Shown here in pieces: positions 7,769-15,327 of a stretch of 19,128 bases of DNA (positions are counted from its first letter, which is position 1; each line of letters starts with the position of its first letter). A model generated the notes under the pieces. The model did not search any database and was not told the origin of the DNA. It worked only from the letters and a program-made list of their open reading frames with translations. The stretch comes from Cytophagaceae bacterium (GTDB lineage Bacteria; Bacteroidota; Bacteroidia; Cytophagales; Spirosomataceae), in contig JAIXRT010000257.1 in the NCBI GenBank assembly GCA_027485075.1, forward strand, positions 1 to 19,128, written 5' to 3'. The translations under genes were made by a program, and so were the position numbers.

Positions 7769-9349
7769 TTATTTGGCAAAATTCACGGCTCTCATTTCAC
7801 GGATTACCGTTACTTTGATTTGACCTGGATATTGCATTTCTTTTTCGATTTTTTGCGAAATATCAAATGATAAATTCGATGCTTTTTCATCGCTTACATG
7901 TTCTGCATCTACTAAGATACGGAGTTCACGACCTGCTTGAATCGCATAGCATTTTTGAACACCCTGGAACGATGTTGCCAATGCTTCCAAATCACGAAGA
8001 CGTTTCATGTACGATTCCATCATTTCTCGGCGCGCACCTGGGCGAGAGCCTGAGATGGCATCACACACTTGGATAATCGGTGAAATCATGGAAGTCATTT
8101 CACACTCATCGTGGTGAGCACCGATGGCATTACAAACTTCTGGATGTTCCTTATATTTTTGGGCTAATTCCATACCCAATAATGCGTGCGGAAGTTCTGG
8201 TTCTTCATGCCAAACTTTACCAATATCATGCAGCAATCCTGCACGCTTCGCAAGCTTCGCATTAAGTCCTAATTCAGCAGCCATGGTTGCACAAAGTTTG
8301 GCCACTTCACGAGAGTGCTGCAATAGGTTTTGACCATAAGAAGAACGGAAACGCATACGACCAATCATCTTGATTAATTCCGGATGTAATCCGTGAATAC
8401 CTAAATCGATCACTGTTTTTTCGCCAATTTCGATAATCTCATCATCGATATTCTTCTTAGTCTTATTGACTACTTCTTCAATACGTGCCGGGTGAATACG
8501 TCCGTCTTGTACCAAGCGGTGTAACGAAAGACGTGCTATTTCACGGCGTACAGGATCAAATCCTGAGATAATAATTGCTTCGGGGGTATCATCTACGATA
8601 AATTCAACACCAGTAGCCGCTTCTAACGCACGGATGTTGCGTCCTTCACGTCCAATAATTTTTCCTTTGATATCGTCTGATTCAATGTTGAAAACAGATA
8701 CACAGTTTTCAATTGCATTTTCAGCCGCAGTCCGCTGAATTGTTTCAATCACTACTTTTTTAGCCTCTTTCGTTGCGGTCAACTTCGCTTCTTCAATGGC
8801 TTGCTTCACGATGGAACTTGCCTTAGATTCAGCTTCAGCCTTCAATGCATCGATCAGTTGTTGGCGTGCCTCATCAGCCGAAAGATTTGCAATTTTCTCT
8901 AATTGGTTGATTTGATTCGCAAGCATGGCTTCTGCTTCAGCGCGAACTTTTTCTACTTCTTCGAATTTTTTGCGGTAGTTTTCTTCTTTCGTTTGAATAC
9001 TCTGTTTTTGCGATTGCAACTCTTGATCAGCGATGCGTTGTTGCTCCTGTTGCTGGGCTAAAGTCCGCTCTTTTTCGCGTAGTTTTTGTTCGTTTTCTAG
9101 GAGAATTCCTTTTTTTGCTTGCGTTTCTTCTTCAAATTCTCCACGTAAGCGAAGGAAGTTTTCCTTAGCTTCGAGCATGCGGTCTTTCTTAAGATTTTCA
9201 GCCGCAAAAGCCGCATTTTTCATTATTTCATCCGCCTTGCTTTGAGCATCAGCTTCGAGGTTTTTGTTCACTTTGGAAAAGAACACTTTTCCGGCAAATA
9301 GTCCGCCTGCAAGTGATAACAAGGGAATAATTAGCGATAATATAGTCAT
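7769..9349 (-). CDS. rny: Ribonuclease Y
   Basis: This 526-residue protein is a membrane-anchored endoribonuclease that initiates mRNA decay. A single N-terminal membrane helix (about 2-22) is followed by a long coiled-coil rich in Glu, Lys, Gln and Ala (about 28-210). A KH RNA-binding domain (about 220-285) contains the GREG loop in [14 protein letters not shown]. The HD catalytic domain (about 335-440) carries His345 in LLQHSREVA and the metal-binding His374-Asp375 in [10 protein letters not shown], then AHHDE near 411-415. A C-terminal domain ends [16 protein letters not shown]. This is the full RNase Y architecture and length. It is the last gene of the flippase - coiled-coil - zapA - rny set, 58 bases after zapA, and is closed by a strong hairpin. 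The leader contains a perfect 10-base palindrome, TGTTTAAACA (9362-9371), close to the start codon. Confidence 0.97.
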   Translation of the reverse strand: MTILSLIIPLLSLAGGLFAGKVFFSKVNKNLEADAQSKADEIMKNAAFAAENLKKDRMLEAKENFLRLRGEFEEETQAKKGILLENEQKLREKERTLAQQQEQQRIADQELQSQKQSIQTKEENYRKKFEEVEKVRAEAEAMLANQINQLEKIANLSADEARQQLIDALKAEAESKASSIVKQAIEEAKLTATKEAKKVVIETIQRTAAENAIENCVSVFNIESDDIKGKIIGREGRNIRALEAATGVEFIVDDTPEAIIISGFDPVRREIARLSLHRLVQDGRIHPARIEEVVNKTKKNIDDEIIEIGEKTVIDLGIHGLHPELIKMIGRMRFRSSYGQNLLQHSREVAKLCATMAAELGLNAKLAKRAGLLHDIGKVWHEEPELPHALLGMELAQKYKEHPEVCNAIGAHHDECEMTSMISPIIQVCDAISGSRPGARREMMESYMKRLRDLEALATSFQGVQKCYAIQAGRELRILVDAEHVSDEKASNLSFDISQKIEKEMQYPGQIKVTVIREMRAVNFAK

Positions 9350-9407
9350 AGAACGAATGTGTGTTTAAACATTAGCGCTCAATAGACTGATCAAAAGAAT
9401 AAGGATT

Positions 9408-9698
9408 TTATAAGGTAAATTCGGATACCAGTTCGATTAACTGATTATTTTCCGAATGAACATTGTGATGCAAATCTTTGCGTTCCGAATCAAATTTTAT
9501 ACCACACATAGCTAAATCCAACGCCACAAGGGCCATTACTTTATTTGGATCTGTGCTGTTTGTCTCTTTCTCGTAAAATTTAACTAAGCGGTTCACTAAT
9601 ACTGCCGCGTTTCGCACGCATGATTCTTCCTGTTCACTTACCCGTAGAGAGACATTTTGTATCCCCAATAATAGGTTGCAAGGTAGTTTTTCACTCAT
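9408..9698 (-). CDS. zapA: Cell division protein ZapA-like
   Basis: This 96-residue protein fits the small ZapA family, whose members bind FtsZ and bundle protofilaments at the division ring. The N-terminal beta part NLLLGIQNVSLRVSEQEESCVRNAAVL (8-34 region) matches the family pattern of a short strand pair followed by an E-E-x-x-R-x-A-A helix. The helix continues to NKVMALVALDLA (52-63), the usual A-L-D/N-L-A segment before the C-terminal coiled coil. Its start overlaps the upstream coiled-coil gene stop by four bases (ATGA), indicating translational coupling. rny lies 58 bases downstream; to my knowledge zapA next to rny is a recurrent Bacteroidota arrangement. Assignment rests on family pattern and context rather than on catalytic residues, since ZapA has none. 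Confidence 0.82.
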   Translation of the reverse strand: MSEKLPCNLLLGIQNVSLRVSEQEESCVRNAAVLVNRLVKFYEKETNSTDPNKVMALVALDLAMCGIKFDSERKDLHHNVHSENNQLIELVSEFTL

Positions 9699-10024
9699 GG
9701 TTTGCGTAATTGCTCAATACAATGATCTATAATTACTATATAACTATCTAACTTTTTCTTCAGTTCAGCTTTCGAGGCCTCTGTGTTGTCTGTACTAACT
9801 ACAAGTTTACCAATTTTATCTGATTTTTTAAAGCTTTTCTCATATTCTTTTGCTTTGGCAGTCACTTCAGCTAATAACCTCGATTTTTCGGCCAACTCAT
9901 TTTTGGAGGTCTCCAAATCAGCGGTTAGTTGCTTGATCGTTCTTTCCGTTTCATTTAAGCGCGCAAGCATTTGGCCGATTTTCAGCTTTAAGGTCAAATA
10001 TTGAGTCCGTAATTCCTGTTTCAT
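9695..10024 (-). CDS. Small coiled-coil protein coupled to zapA (ZapB-like candidate)
   Basis: I do not recognise a named family here. The 109-residue protein has no signal peptide or membrane helix and is largely heptad-rich helix: about residues 10-66 (LKLKIGQMLARLNETER, then LETSKNELAEKSRLLAEV), a short break at about 67-82 with polar residues, and a final conserved-looking helix ending LDSYIVIIDHCIEQLRKP. The C-terminal helix resembles one I associate with unnamed Bacteroidota proteins encoded next to zapA. The gene starts one base after the flippase stop (TAAGATG) and overlaps zapA by four bases, so the product is very likely made together with ZapA. A partner role like that of ZapB, a short coiled-coil protein that binds ZapA in E. 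coli, is a reasonable inference from size, structure and coupling; sequence homology is not claimed. Confidence 0.85.
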   Translation of the reverse strand: MKQELRTQYLTLKLKIGQMLARLNETERTIKQLTADLETSKNELAEKSRLLAEVTAKAKEYEKSFKKSDKIGKLVVSTDNTEASKAELKKKLDSYIVIIDHCIEQLRKP

Positions 10025-10025
10025 C

Positions 10026-11519
10026 TTACAACTTCAGCTGAGGTTTACCTGATCGCCAATTAAATTCATATAGCCCAATAAACACAATAACAATGATTAG
10101 GCCCATATTCGCAGTGATTAGTGGTACTGACATCCAGTCTAACCCTCCTACGTAAATGCAAAATCCACCTAAAGCTAAGTAACCTAGATCACTTTTCCAT
10201 CTGTAAGGTGCCGGCGCATATTTCTGCCCCCCAAGAAAACTTAATAACGTCATCACAATGCTAGACGCCAAGAACGAATAGGCACATGCCATGTAGCCAT
10301 AAACGGGGATAAATAGGATGTTTCCCAGTAAGGTTACTCCTAAACCCACGAGGGTAATGATGGTGCCAACATATGTTTTGTTGGTTTGCTTGAACCACAC
10401 CGACTGTGTATAATAAACGCCTAGGAATAAATTAGCCAGTAACAAAATGGGAACGATACCGATACCTTCCCAGTAGATTGATTGACGTAAAAATAAGGTC
10501 TTAATCCAAAAAAGATTTACAGAAACGCCTACCCACAATAAGGTACATACAATAACAAACCAATGCGTCACTAACGCTAAATTTGACTGGCTATTGCTTT
10601 CGGATTTCTTGCCTAGAAAAAACGGTTCAGCTGAGTATTTAAAAGCTTGAATCGCCAAACTCATAAATACAGAGAGCTTGTAACAATTCCCATAAATTCC
10701 CAAGGCATCCTGCGAAGTTTTACCTGGATAAAATCCAGCAGGTAAAAATTCCTCGAGTAACAATCGATCAAACATGAGATTGAACATCGCTGCCAAACTC
10801 ATGAACATAATCGGATACGAATAGATCCACAGACCTTTAAATGCTTCCCAATCCCAGCGCCATCGATAGGCTTTAAACTCATCTTTAAGCCAATAAAATA
10901 GACTTGCGTTTGCAATTAAATTGGCTAAAAATATATAGCCTGCACCTATTTCCGGTACATACAACTCTTTGAAAAATGCGGGTAACGTTTGACCTAAATC
11001 ACCCGTATGTATGGGTTTTAGTAGCAACAGAAACATTAGGTTCAGCCCTACATTGATTAGGATGGACACGGTCTTCGCCGTGACAAATTTTTTGATTTTT
11101 TGCTCGAGTCTAAGTTTCGCAAACGGGATCGCCGTGATGGCATCAATCGCTAGAATTAAGGCCAGCCAATATAGGAAAATACCTTTTCCCGGATACCCAA
11201 GCGACTCCATGATCGGTTCCGCGAAAAAAAACAATCCCAGGGTAAAGGCACCCGAAGTGGCTATGATAGCCGTTAGAATCAGTTGATAGTATTTCTCAGG
11301 GGCTTCTTTGGCGAAACGAAAATAAGCCGTTTCCATACCATATGTGTACAGAATATTCGCGATAGCCATGTATCCATACAACTTAACATTGATACCAAGC
11401 TCAGCGGGAAGAAATGCCCAGGTGTGAACAAAAACAAGTAGGAAATTTAACGAACGCCCCAGAATTGTACTGAAACCATAGGACAGCGTCTCCCCAGCAA
11501 GTTTTTTTAATATGGACAT
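10026..11519 (-). CDS. Oligosaccharide flippase family membrane protein (MOP superfamily, Wzx/RfbX-like)
   Basis: This 497-residue protein consists almost wholly of hydrophobic helices (about 12-14) separated by short loops, the layout of Wzx-type transporters that move lipid-linked glycans across the inner membrane. The N-terminal LAGETLSYGFSTILGRSLNFLLV segment and the following GYMAIANILYTYGMETAYFRFA region match the amphipathic first helices of polysaccharide flippases, and MFDRLLLEEFLP with the downstream GIYGNCYKLSVFMSL is typical of helix 7-8 in Bacteroidota members. Substrate is unknown; capsule, O-antigen-like or teichoic-like lipid-linked glycans are all possible. No glycosyltransferase cluster surrounds it. 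It is followed by the coiled-coil/zapA/rny genes with a one-base gap and preceded by the LytTR regulator at 39 bases, with a TAACTTTG element between them. Confidence 0.88.
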   Translation of the reverse strand: MSILKKLAGETLSYGFSTILGRSLNFLLVFVHTWAFLPAELGINVKLYGYMAIANILYTYGMETAYFRFAKEAPEKYYQLILTAIIATSGAFTLGLFFFAEPIMESLGYPGKGIFLYWLALILAIDAITAIPFAKLRLEQKIKKFVTAKTVSILINVGLNLMFLLLLKPIHTGDLGQTLPAFFKELYVPEIGAGYIFLANLIANASLFYWLKDEFKAYRWRWDWEAFKGLWIYSYPIMFMSLAAMFNLMFDRLLLEEFLPAGFYPGKTSQDALGIYGNCYKLSVFMSLAIQAFKYSAEPFFLGKKSESNSQSNLALVTHWFVIVCTLLWVGVSVNLFWIKTLFLRQSIYWEGIGIVPILLLANLFLGVYYTQSVWFKQTNKTYVGTIITLVGLGVTLLGNILFIPVYGYMACAYSFLASSIVMTLLSFLGGQKYAPAPYRWKSDLGYLALGGFCIYVGGLDWMSVPLITANMGLIIVIVFIGLYEFNWRSGKPQLKL

Positions 11520-11541
11520 ATATTTAATTTCACCAAAGATC

Positions 11542-11549
11542 CAAAGTTA
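11542..11549 (-). promoter_or_regulatory. Possible -7 box ahead of the flippase operon
   Basis: The minus strand reads TAACTTTG, an exact TAnnTTTG match lying in the 39-base gap after the response regulator, and would give a leader of roughly 16 bases. There is no TTG at 19-21 bases upstream. It could let the flippase-zapA-rny genes be transcribed apart from the sensor-regulator pair. Confidence 0.35.
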
Positions 11550-11558
11550 CGTATTTCT

Positions 11559-12323
11559 TTACGTTTTTTGATACCCAATCGTTTGGTAGAATTGTTCCGA
11601 ATAACTGTCACTCAATGGGATGTGATTTTCGCCAATTTTCACTTTCTGATTCCGGATAGATTCGATCTTCTTAAGTGAAACAATAAAGGATTTATGTATC
11701 CGTAAAAACGCGTCAGCGGGAAGTTTTTCTGCTATCAACTTCATCGTCATACGGCAAACCACTGGGAATTTTTGAGTTCTTACATGTATTTTAATATAAT
11801 CTTTTAAGCCCTCAATGTACAAGATATCATCCAGCATTATTTTCATTAGCGCATAATCCGCATGAATGAAGATATATTCAACTTTTGTTTCAGCCGTAGA
11901 CGACTGGCCTTGTAGCGCTAATTTACTTTTATAGTGATCCAACGCTTTATGAGATGCCTTCAAAAATCTTTCAAACGAAATAGGTTTCAACACATAATCA
12001 ATGACGTCGAGATTAAATCCTTCCACCGCATATTGCTGATACGCAGTGACAAAAATAACCATAGGTTTATGCGTTAATCCTTCCAAAAATTGAACACCGG
12101 TTAACCCGGGCATTTGGATGTCTAAGAAAATTAAATCAACCTGATTATTTTGTAAATATTCAATTGCTTCAAACGCATTGCGACAGCGTGCTTCCAATTT
12201 CAAAAAAGGAACTTTGGCAATGTTGTCTTCCACCAAATCCAATGCCAAGCTCTCATCATCAATCGCGATACATCGCAAAAGGGTTGTTGGCACCTCACTA
12301 AATTGCTCTTGAACCTCTTCCAT
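11559..12323 (-). CDS. LytTR family response regulator transcription factor
   Basis: This 254-residue two-domain regulator has a receiver domain at about 16-130: acidic pair Asp22-Asp23 in IDDE, phosphoacceptor Asp68 in FLDIQMPG, Thr93 in FVTAY and Lys113 in VLKPI, all the residues needed for phosphorylation. The C-terminal LytTR DNA-binding domain (about 148-250) is recognised from VEYIFIHADYALMKIMLDDILYIEG, then DYIKIHV, FLRIHKSFIVSLKKIE and the final IPLSDSY. It is encoded three bases after the histidine kinase stop, so the pair is one system. LytTR proteins bind direct repeats upstream of targets. The target here is not shown; the neighbouring divergent secreted module and the downstream flippase are positional candidates. 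The ATG used gives a short N-terminal extension before the receiver domain. Confidence 0.95.
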   Translation of the reverse strand: MEEVQEQFSEVPTTLLRCIAIDDESLALDLVEDNIAKVPFLKLEARCRNAFEAIEYLQNNQVDLIFLDIQMPGLTGVQFLEGLTHKPMVIFVTAYQQYAVEGFNLDVIDYVLKPISFERFLKASHKALDHYKSKLALQGQSSTAETKVEYIFIHADYALMKIMLDDILYIEGLKDYIKIHVRTQKFPVVCRMTMKLIAEKLPADAFLRIHKSFIVSLKKIESIRNQKVKIGENHIPLSDSYSEQFYQTIGYQKT

Positions 12324-12326
12324 GGT

Positions 12327-13388
12327 TTATACGTGTTTAATCGTTAACGCTACTCGATACGTTCCATCTTCTTCCACAATATCCAATGAATGAGTCTCAG
12401 GATACAATAGCTCTAGCCTGCGTCGAACATTGGTTAGTCCTATTCCTGAACTTTCATCTTTATGCTCCGTTACTTGATTACTTACTTGATTGATTACTTC
12501 AAACGTTAATTTTTCCGGTGTGTCTATCAGCTGGATCGAGATCGTTGGGTTTTTCACCATACCTACCCCATGCTTGAATGCATTTTCAACAAACGGAATA
12601 AGTAGCATGGGCTCGATTGTTCCGGAGGGATTTGAGGAATTGGAGGTATAGTTAATTTGAATGTCTGTCCCAAACCGAATCTTTTGCAAATCAATATAGG
12701 ATTCTAAATAATTACTCTCTTTACTAATGGCCACCTTAGCGTCACTTGTTTCATAAATCATGTAGCGCATTAATTCGGACAACTTAATCACGACAGGCTC
12801 TACATTTTCTGGCTTTCTACGTGAAAGAGAAACAATGCTGTTTAACACATTAAACATGAAATGCGGGCTTATTTGTGATCGCAGGAAGGAAAGTTCGGAT
12901 TTTAGACGTTCGTTTTCCTCCTCTTTTTTGGCTTCTTGTTCGTGTAAGTTATCCGAAAGAAAGCGGTAACTAATTCCGATGGCGATGATAAATAAATACT
13001 GGAAAATGATACGCAAATAAGTGAAGCGTTTCATGCCGCCACCTCCGCCTCGGCGAGGACCTATTTCGCGTTCTGGGAAAAGCAAATCAAAAATGACATC
13101 ATTTAGCCAAACCATGATGAAATAGCCTAAAATTAAAAATCCCAAATACAACAAGATGTTATACTTCTTGAGGACTTTGGGGATTAAAATCTCCGTATTG
13201 ATGTAGAAAATGGGGATGTTTGCCAGCCCAAAAACAAAGAAAAATAAGTTCCACTGAAAATGACGCTTCATCTCAACAGGATCTGTTGACTGGGAGCTTG
13301 GTCCCAAGATAATCGGCAATGCTAATAAACAGGCCCAAAATAAAAGGTGAATAAGGATGGACCGTGATGTCAATTTACTTTTGCTCAT
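12327..13388 (-). CDS. LytS-type sensor histidine kinase (His_kinase family)
   Basis: This 353-residue kinase has four predicted membrane helices (about 10-28, 46-64, 78-98, 125-143) and a short glycine-rich loop RRGGGGGMKR (112-121), but no recognisable periplasmic sensor domain. A cytoplasmic helix (about 146-170) leads to the phosphorylation motif SQISPHFMFNVLN with His176. The ATPase domain follows, with N-box IPFVENAFKHG (Asn269) and G-box SGIGLTNVRRRLELLY (314-329). This is the minimal Bacteroidota LytS-like form with intramembrane sensing, partner to the LytTR regulator directly downstream. It is divergent from the DUF1080 gene across 144 bases. The start ATG at 13388 begins MSKSKLTSRSILIHLLFW, a normal entry into the first helix. 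Confidence 0.95.
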   Translation of the reverse strand: MSKSKLTSRSILIHLLFWACLLALPIILGPSSQSTDPVEMKRHFQWNLFFFVFGLANIPIFYINTEILIPKVLKKYNILLYLGFLILGYFIMVWLNDVIFDLLFPEREIGPRRGGGGGMKRFTYLRIIFQYLFIIAIGISYRFLSDNLHEQEAKKEEENERLKSELSFLRSQISPHFMFNVLNSIVSLSRRKPENVEPVVIKLSELMRYMIYETSDAKVAISKESNYLESYIDLQKIRFGTDIQINYTSNSSNPSGTIEPMLLIPFVENAFKHGVGMVKNPTISIQLIDTPEKLTFEVINQVSNQVTEHKDESSGIGLTNVRRRLELLYPETHSLDIVEEDGTYRVALTIKHV

Positions 13389-13429
13389 ATCGTTTCATGA
13401 CTAAAAAACCAAATTAACAAATTTTGAAA

Positions 13430-13440
13430 GATACCGTATC
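13430..13440. promoter_or_regulatory. Small palindrome in the divergent intergenic region
   Basis: GATAC-C-GTATC is an 11-base inverted repeat midway between the histidine kinase start and the DUF1080 gene. An octamer TATCGTTT occurs at 13388-13395 and again at 13437-13444, the second overlapping the palindrome. It could be an operator, but palindromes this short arise by chance. Confidence 0.25.
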
Positions 13441-13494
13441 GTTTTTTGCTACGACTATCCTGTTTGTGCCGATGAAATTGTTCAGTTATTTTAT

Positions 13495-13502
13495 TAGATT
13501 TG
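13495..13502 (+). promoter_or_regulatory. Possible -7 box for the DUF1080/cytochrome module
   Basis: TAGATTTG is an exact TAnnTTTG match, giving a start about 20-25 bases before the ATG at 13533. The nearest upstream TTG (13478-13480) is only 14 bases away and the next (13464-13466) is 28, so the -33 element is not at consensus spacing. An activator may be needed. Confidence 0.42.
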
Positions 13503-13532
13503 TTTTCATAGAACCTATTTAATCATTCATTC

Positions 13533-15317
13533 ATGCGGAAAATTATTTTGCTTCTACTGCTTTCGTGGACCAGTTTCGCTCAGCAGTCAATTCCTCTAAC
13601 TGACCTTCAAGCCTTTGCTCAACCCAGTACCAATTGGTCCATTGAAGGTGCTATCCGAGCTAACTACACAGACACTAGCTTTCAAGTTGCTACCGGTAAA
13701 GGGATTTTATTAAATACGTTACGTCACGGAAAGTACCAGCGGACAGATGATTTAACATTTCAATTGAATCATGGCGATATGCGGTTGATGATGGATTTTA
13801 TGCTACCCAAAGGAGCTAACTCCGGGATTTATTTACAAGGTCGCTATGAGGTTCAGTTATACGATTCATGGGGCAAAACAAAATTGAATTTTGGTGATTG
13901 TGGCGGAATCTATGAGCGATGGGATGAGGGCCGAGGTAAAGGTAATCAAGGATATGAAGGGTACGCTCCCTTGCAAAATGCATGTAAAGCTCCTGGAACT
14001 TGGCAAACCATTGAAATTGATTTTCAAGCACCACGTTTTGACGCGTCTGGAAAGAAAATTCAAAACGCCCGGTTCAAAAAAGTTATCCTGAATGGAATTT
14101 TAATTCATGAAAATATTGAAGTTTCTGGTATGACGCGCGGAGCACTTTTCGACGCTGAGGCAGATTTTGGTCCGATACGCATTCAAGGTGATCATGGACC
14201 AGTTGCTTTTCGAAACATCCGCTACGAAACCTATGATAAGCCTTCTGCTAGCCTTGGCGAAGTAAAATACAGTTACTATACGGGTAAGTTTACGGAACCA
14301 ATAATTGGTCAAGCAAGCCCTGTTTTGACGGGTACTATTCCCAAATTAACGGCTAAAGTAATCACGGCCAGGAATGATTATTTAATTCACTATCAAGCTG
14401 AATTAACCATTCCTGAAGCAGATAACTATGAATTTCAAACGCACTGGACCGGTGGTGGTGTATTGAAAATTGACGGAAAGGAATTAAATCAAGGGGCACA
14501 TTGGTACTCTGAAAAGGTTTCTCAATCTACATTTTTGACCGCGGGAAAACATCAGCTCGAATTGATTCATATCAAGGATTTTCCGTGGGGGCCGCAGGCG
14601 TTGGGATTAATTGTGAAGCGAATCGGATCACACCCCGTAGTTTTACATGATCGCAAATCCATGATAGATCCCGAGGCAGTAGGTCTTGTGGAAGTCAAAG
14701 CTAATGCAGAGCCTGTCTTGCAACGCTCTTTTGCTTTCCATCTTGGGAAGAAAAAAACGCATGTTATTCATGTCGGTGACCCTTCCGGATTACATTATTC
14801 CTATGACCTAAAACAAGGAGCAATCCTTCAAGTATGGCGTGGCCCTTTCTTAGATGCGACACAAATGTGGCATGACCGCGGTGAGCCTCAAACAGCTGAG
14901 CCAATGGGTGTAACCGTTGTTTTAGATGGACGTTTCCCACTGACTCTTGATCATCGAGCCCAACCTGATTCACTAAATCCATCAGATTTGGTCTATAAAG
15001 GGTATCGCTTGGAGCAAGGCCGACCGGTCTTTATGTATGATTGGGTGGCTGCTAACATGCAATTGGAAGATCGCATTGTTCCTGCTGCAAACAATATTGG
15101 GTTAACGCGAAAGATCAATTTCAAGTCCGCAAGTTCCATGCAATCAGCACTTGATTTTGTCATTGCATCCCCGAAACAAATCGCCGCTGTGAACGCAAGT
15201 TTAGTGGGCCTAAAAGATCAATCCTATTTTGTCCAAACGACTGGTGGTGGAGTTGATTTTTCGGTGGGCCGACAAGCCATTCAGGGTACAAATTTAACCT
15301 ATCAGATCATTTGGTAA
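13533..15317 (+). CDS. Secreted DUF1080 (3-keto-disaccharide hydrolase-like) protein with PA14-like domain
   Basis: This 594-residue protein begins with a signal peptide, MRKIILLLLLSWTSFAQ, cleaved about residue 16. A DUF1080 laminin-G-like domain spans about 30-235: GDMRLMMDFMLPKGANSGIYLQGRYEVQLYD and KFGDCGGIY-type segments near 80-127, GTWQTIEIDF (155-164), then HGPVAFRNIR (221-230). Members include 3-keto-disaccharide hydrolases. A PA14-like beta-sandwich follows (about 245-365: NYEFQTHWTGGGVLKIDGKE, GKHQLELIH), probably carbohydrate-binding. The last 200 residues (395-594) are a separate unassigned domain with LQVWRGPFLDATQMWHDRGE (432-451); I recall similar sequence in large cytochrome/propeller proteins of Bacteroidota and Planctomycetes. 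The propeller-cytochrome gene follows 10 bases downstream, suggesting a joint periplasmic or surface role in glycoside processing. Hydrolase activity is an inference from the family. Confidence 0.9.
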   Translation: MRKIILLLLLSWTSFAQQSIPLTDLQAFAQPSTNWSIEGAIRANYTDTSFQVATGKGILLNTLRHGKYQRTDDLTFQLNHGDMRLMMDFMLPKGANSGIYLQGRYEVQLYDSWGKTKLNFGDCGGIYERWDEGRGKGNQGYEGYAPLQNACKAPGTWQTIEIDFQAPRFDASGKKIQNARFKKVILNGILIHENIEVSGMTRGALFDAEADFGPIRIQGDHGPVAFRNIRYETYDKPSASLGEVKYSYYTGKFTEPIIGQASPVLTGTIPKLTAKVITARNDYLIHYQAELTIPEADNYEFQTHWTGGGVLKIDGKELNQGAHWYSEKVSQSTFLTAGKHQLELIHIKDFPWGPQALGLIVKRIGSHPVVLHDRKSMIDPEAVGLVEVKANAEPVLQRSFAFHLGKKKTHVIHVGDPSGLHYSYDLKQGAILQVWRGPFLDATQMWHDRGEPQTAEPMGVTVVLDGRFPLTLDHRAQPDSLNPSDLVYKGYRLEQGRPVFMYDWVAANMQLEDRIVPAANNIGLTRKINFKSASSMQSALDFVIASPKQIAAVNASLVGLKDQSYFVQTTGGGVDFSVGRQAIQGTNLTYQIIW

Positions 15318-15327
15318 TCGTAATAAG

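Noticed and set aside
9350..9410. 6S RNA or other small RNA gene beside zapA
   Set aside because: In gammaproteobacteria ssrS lies near zapA, but here the gap is only 58 bases and cannot hold a 6S-like RNA.
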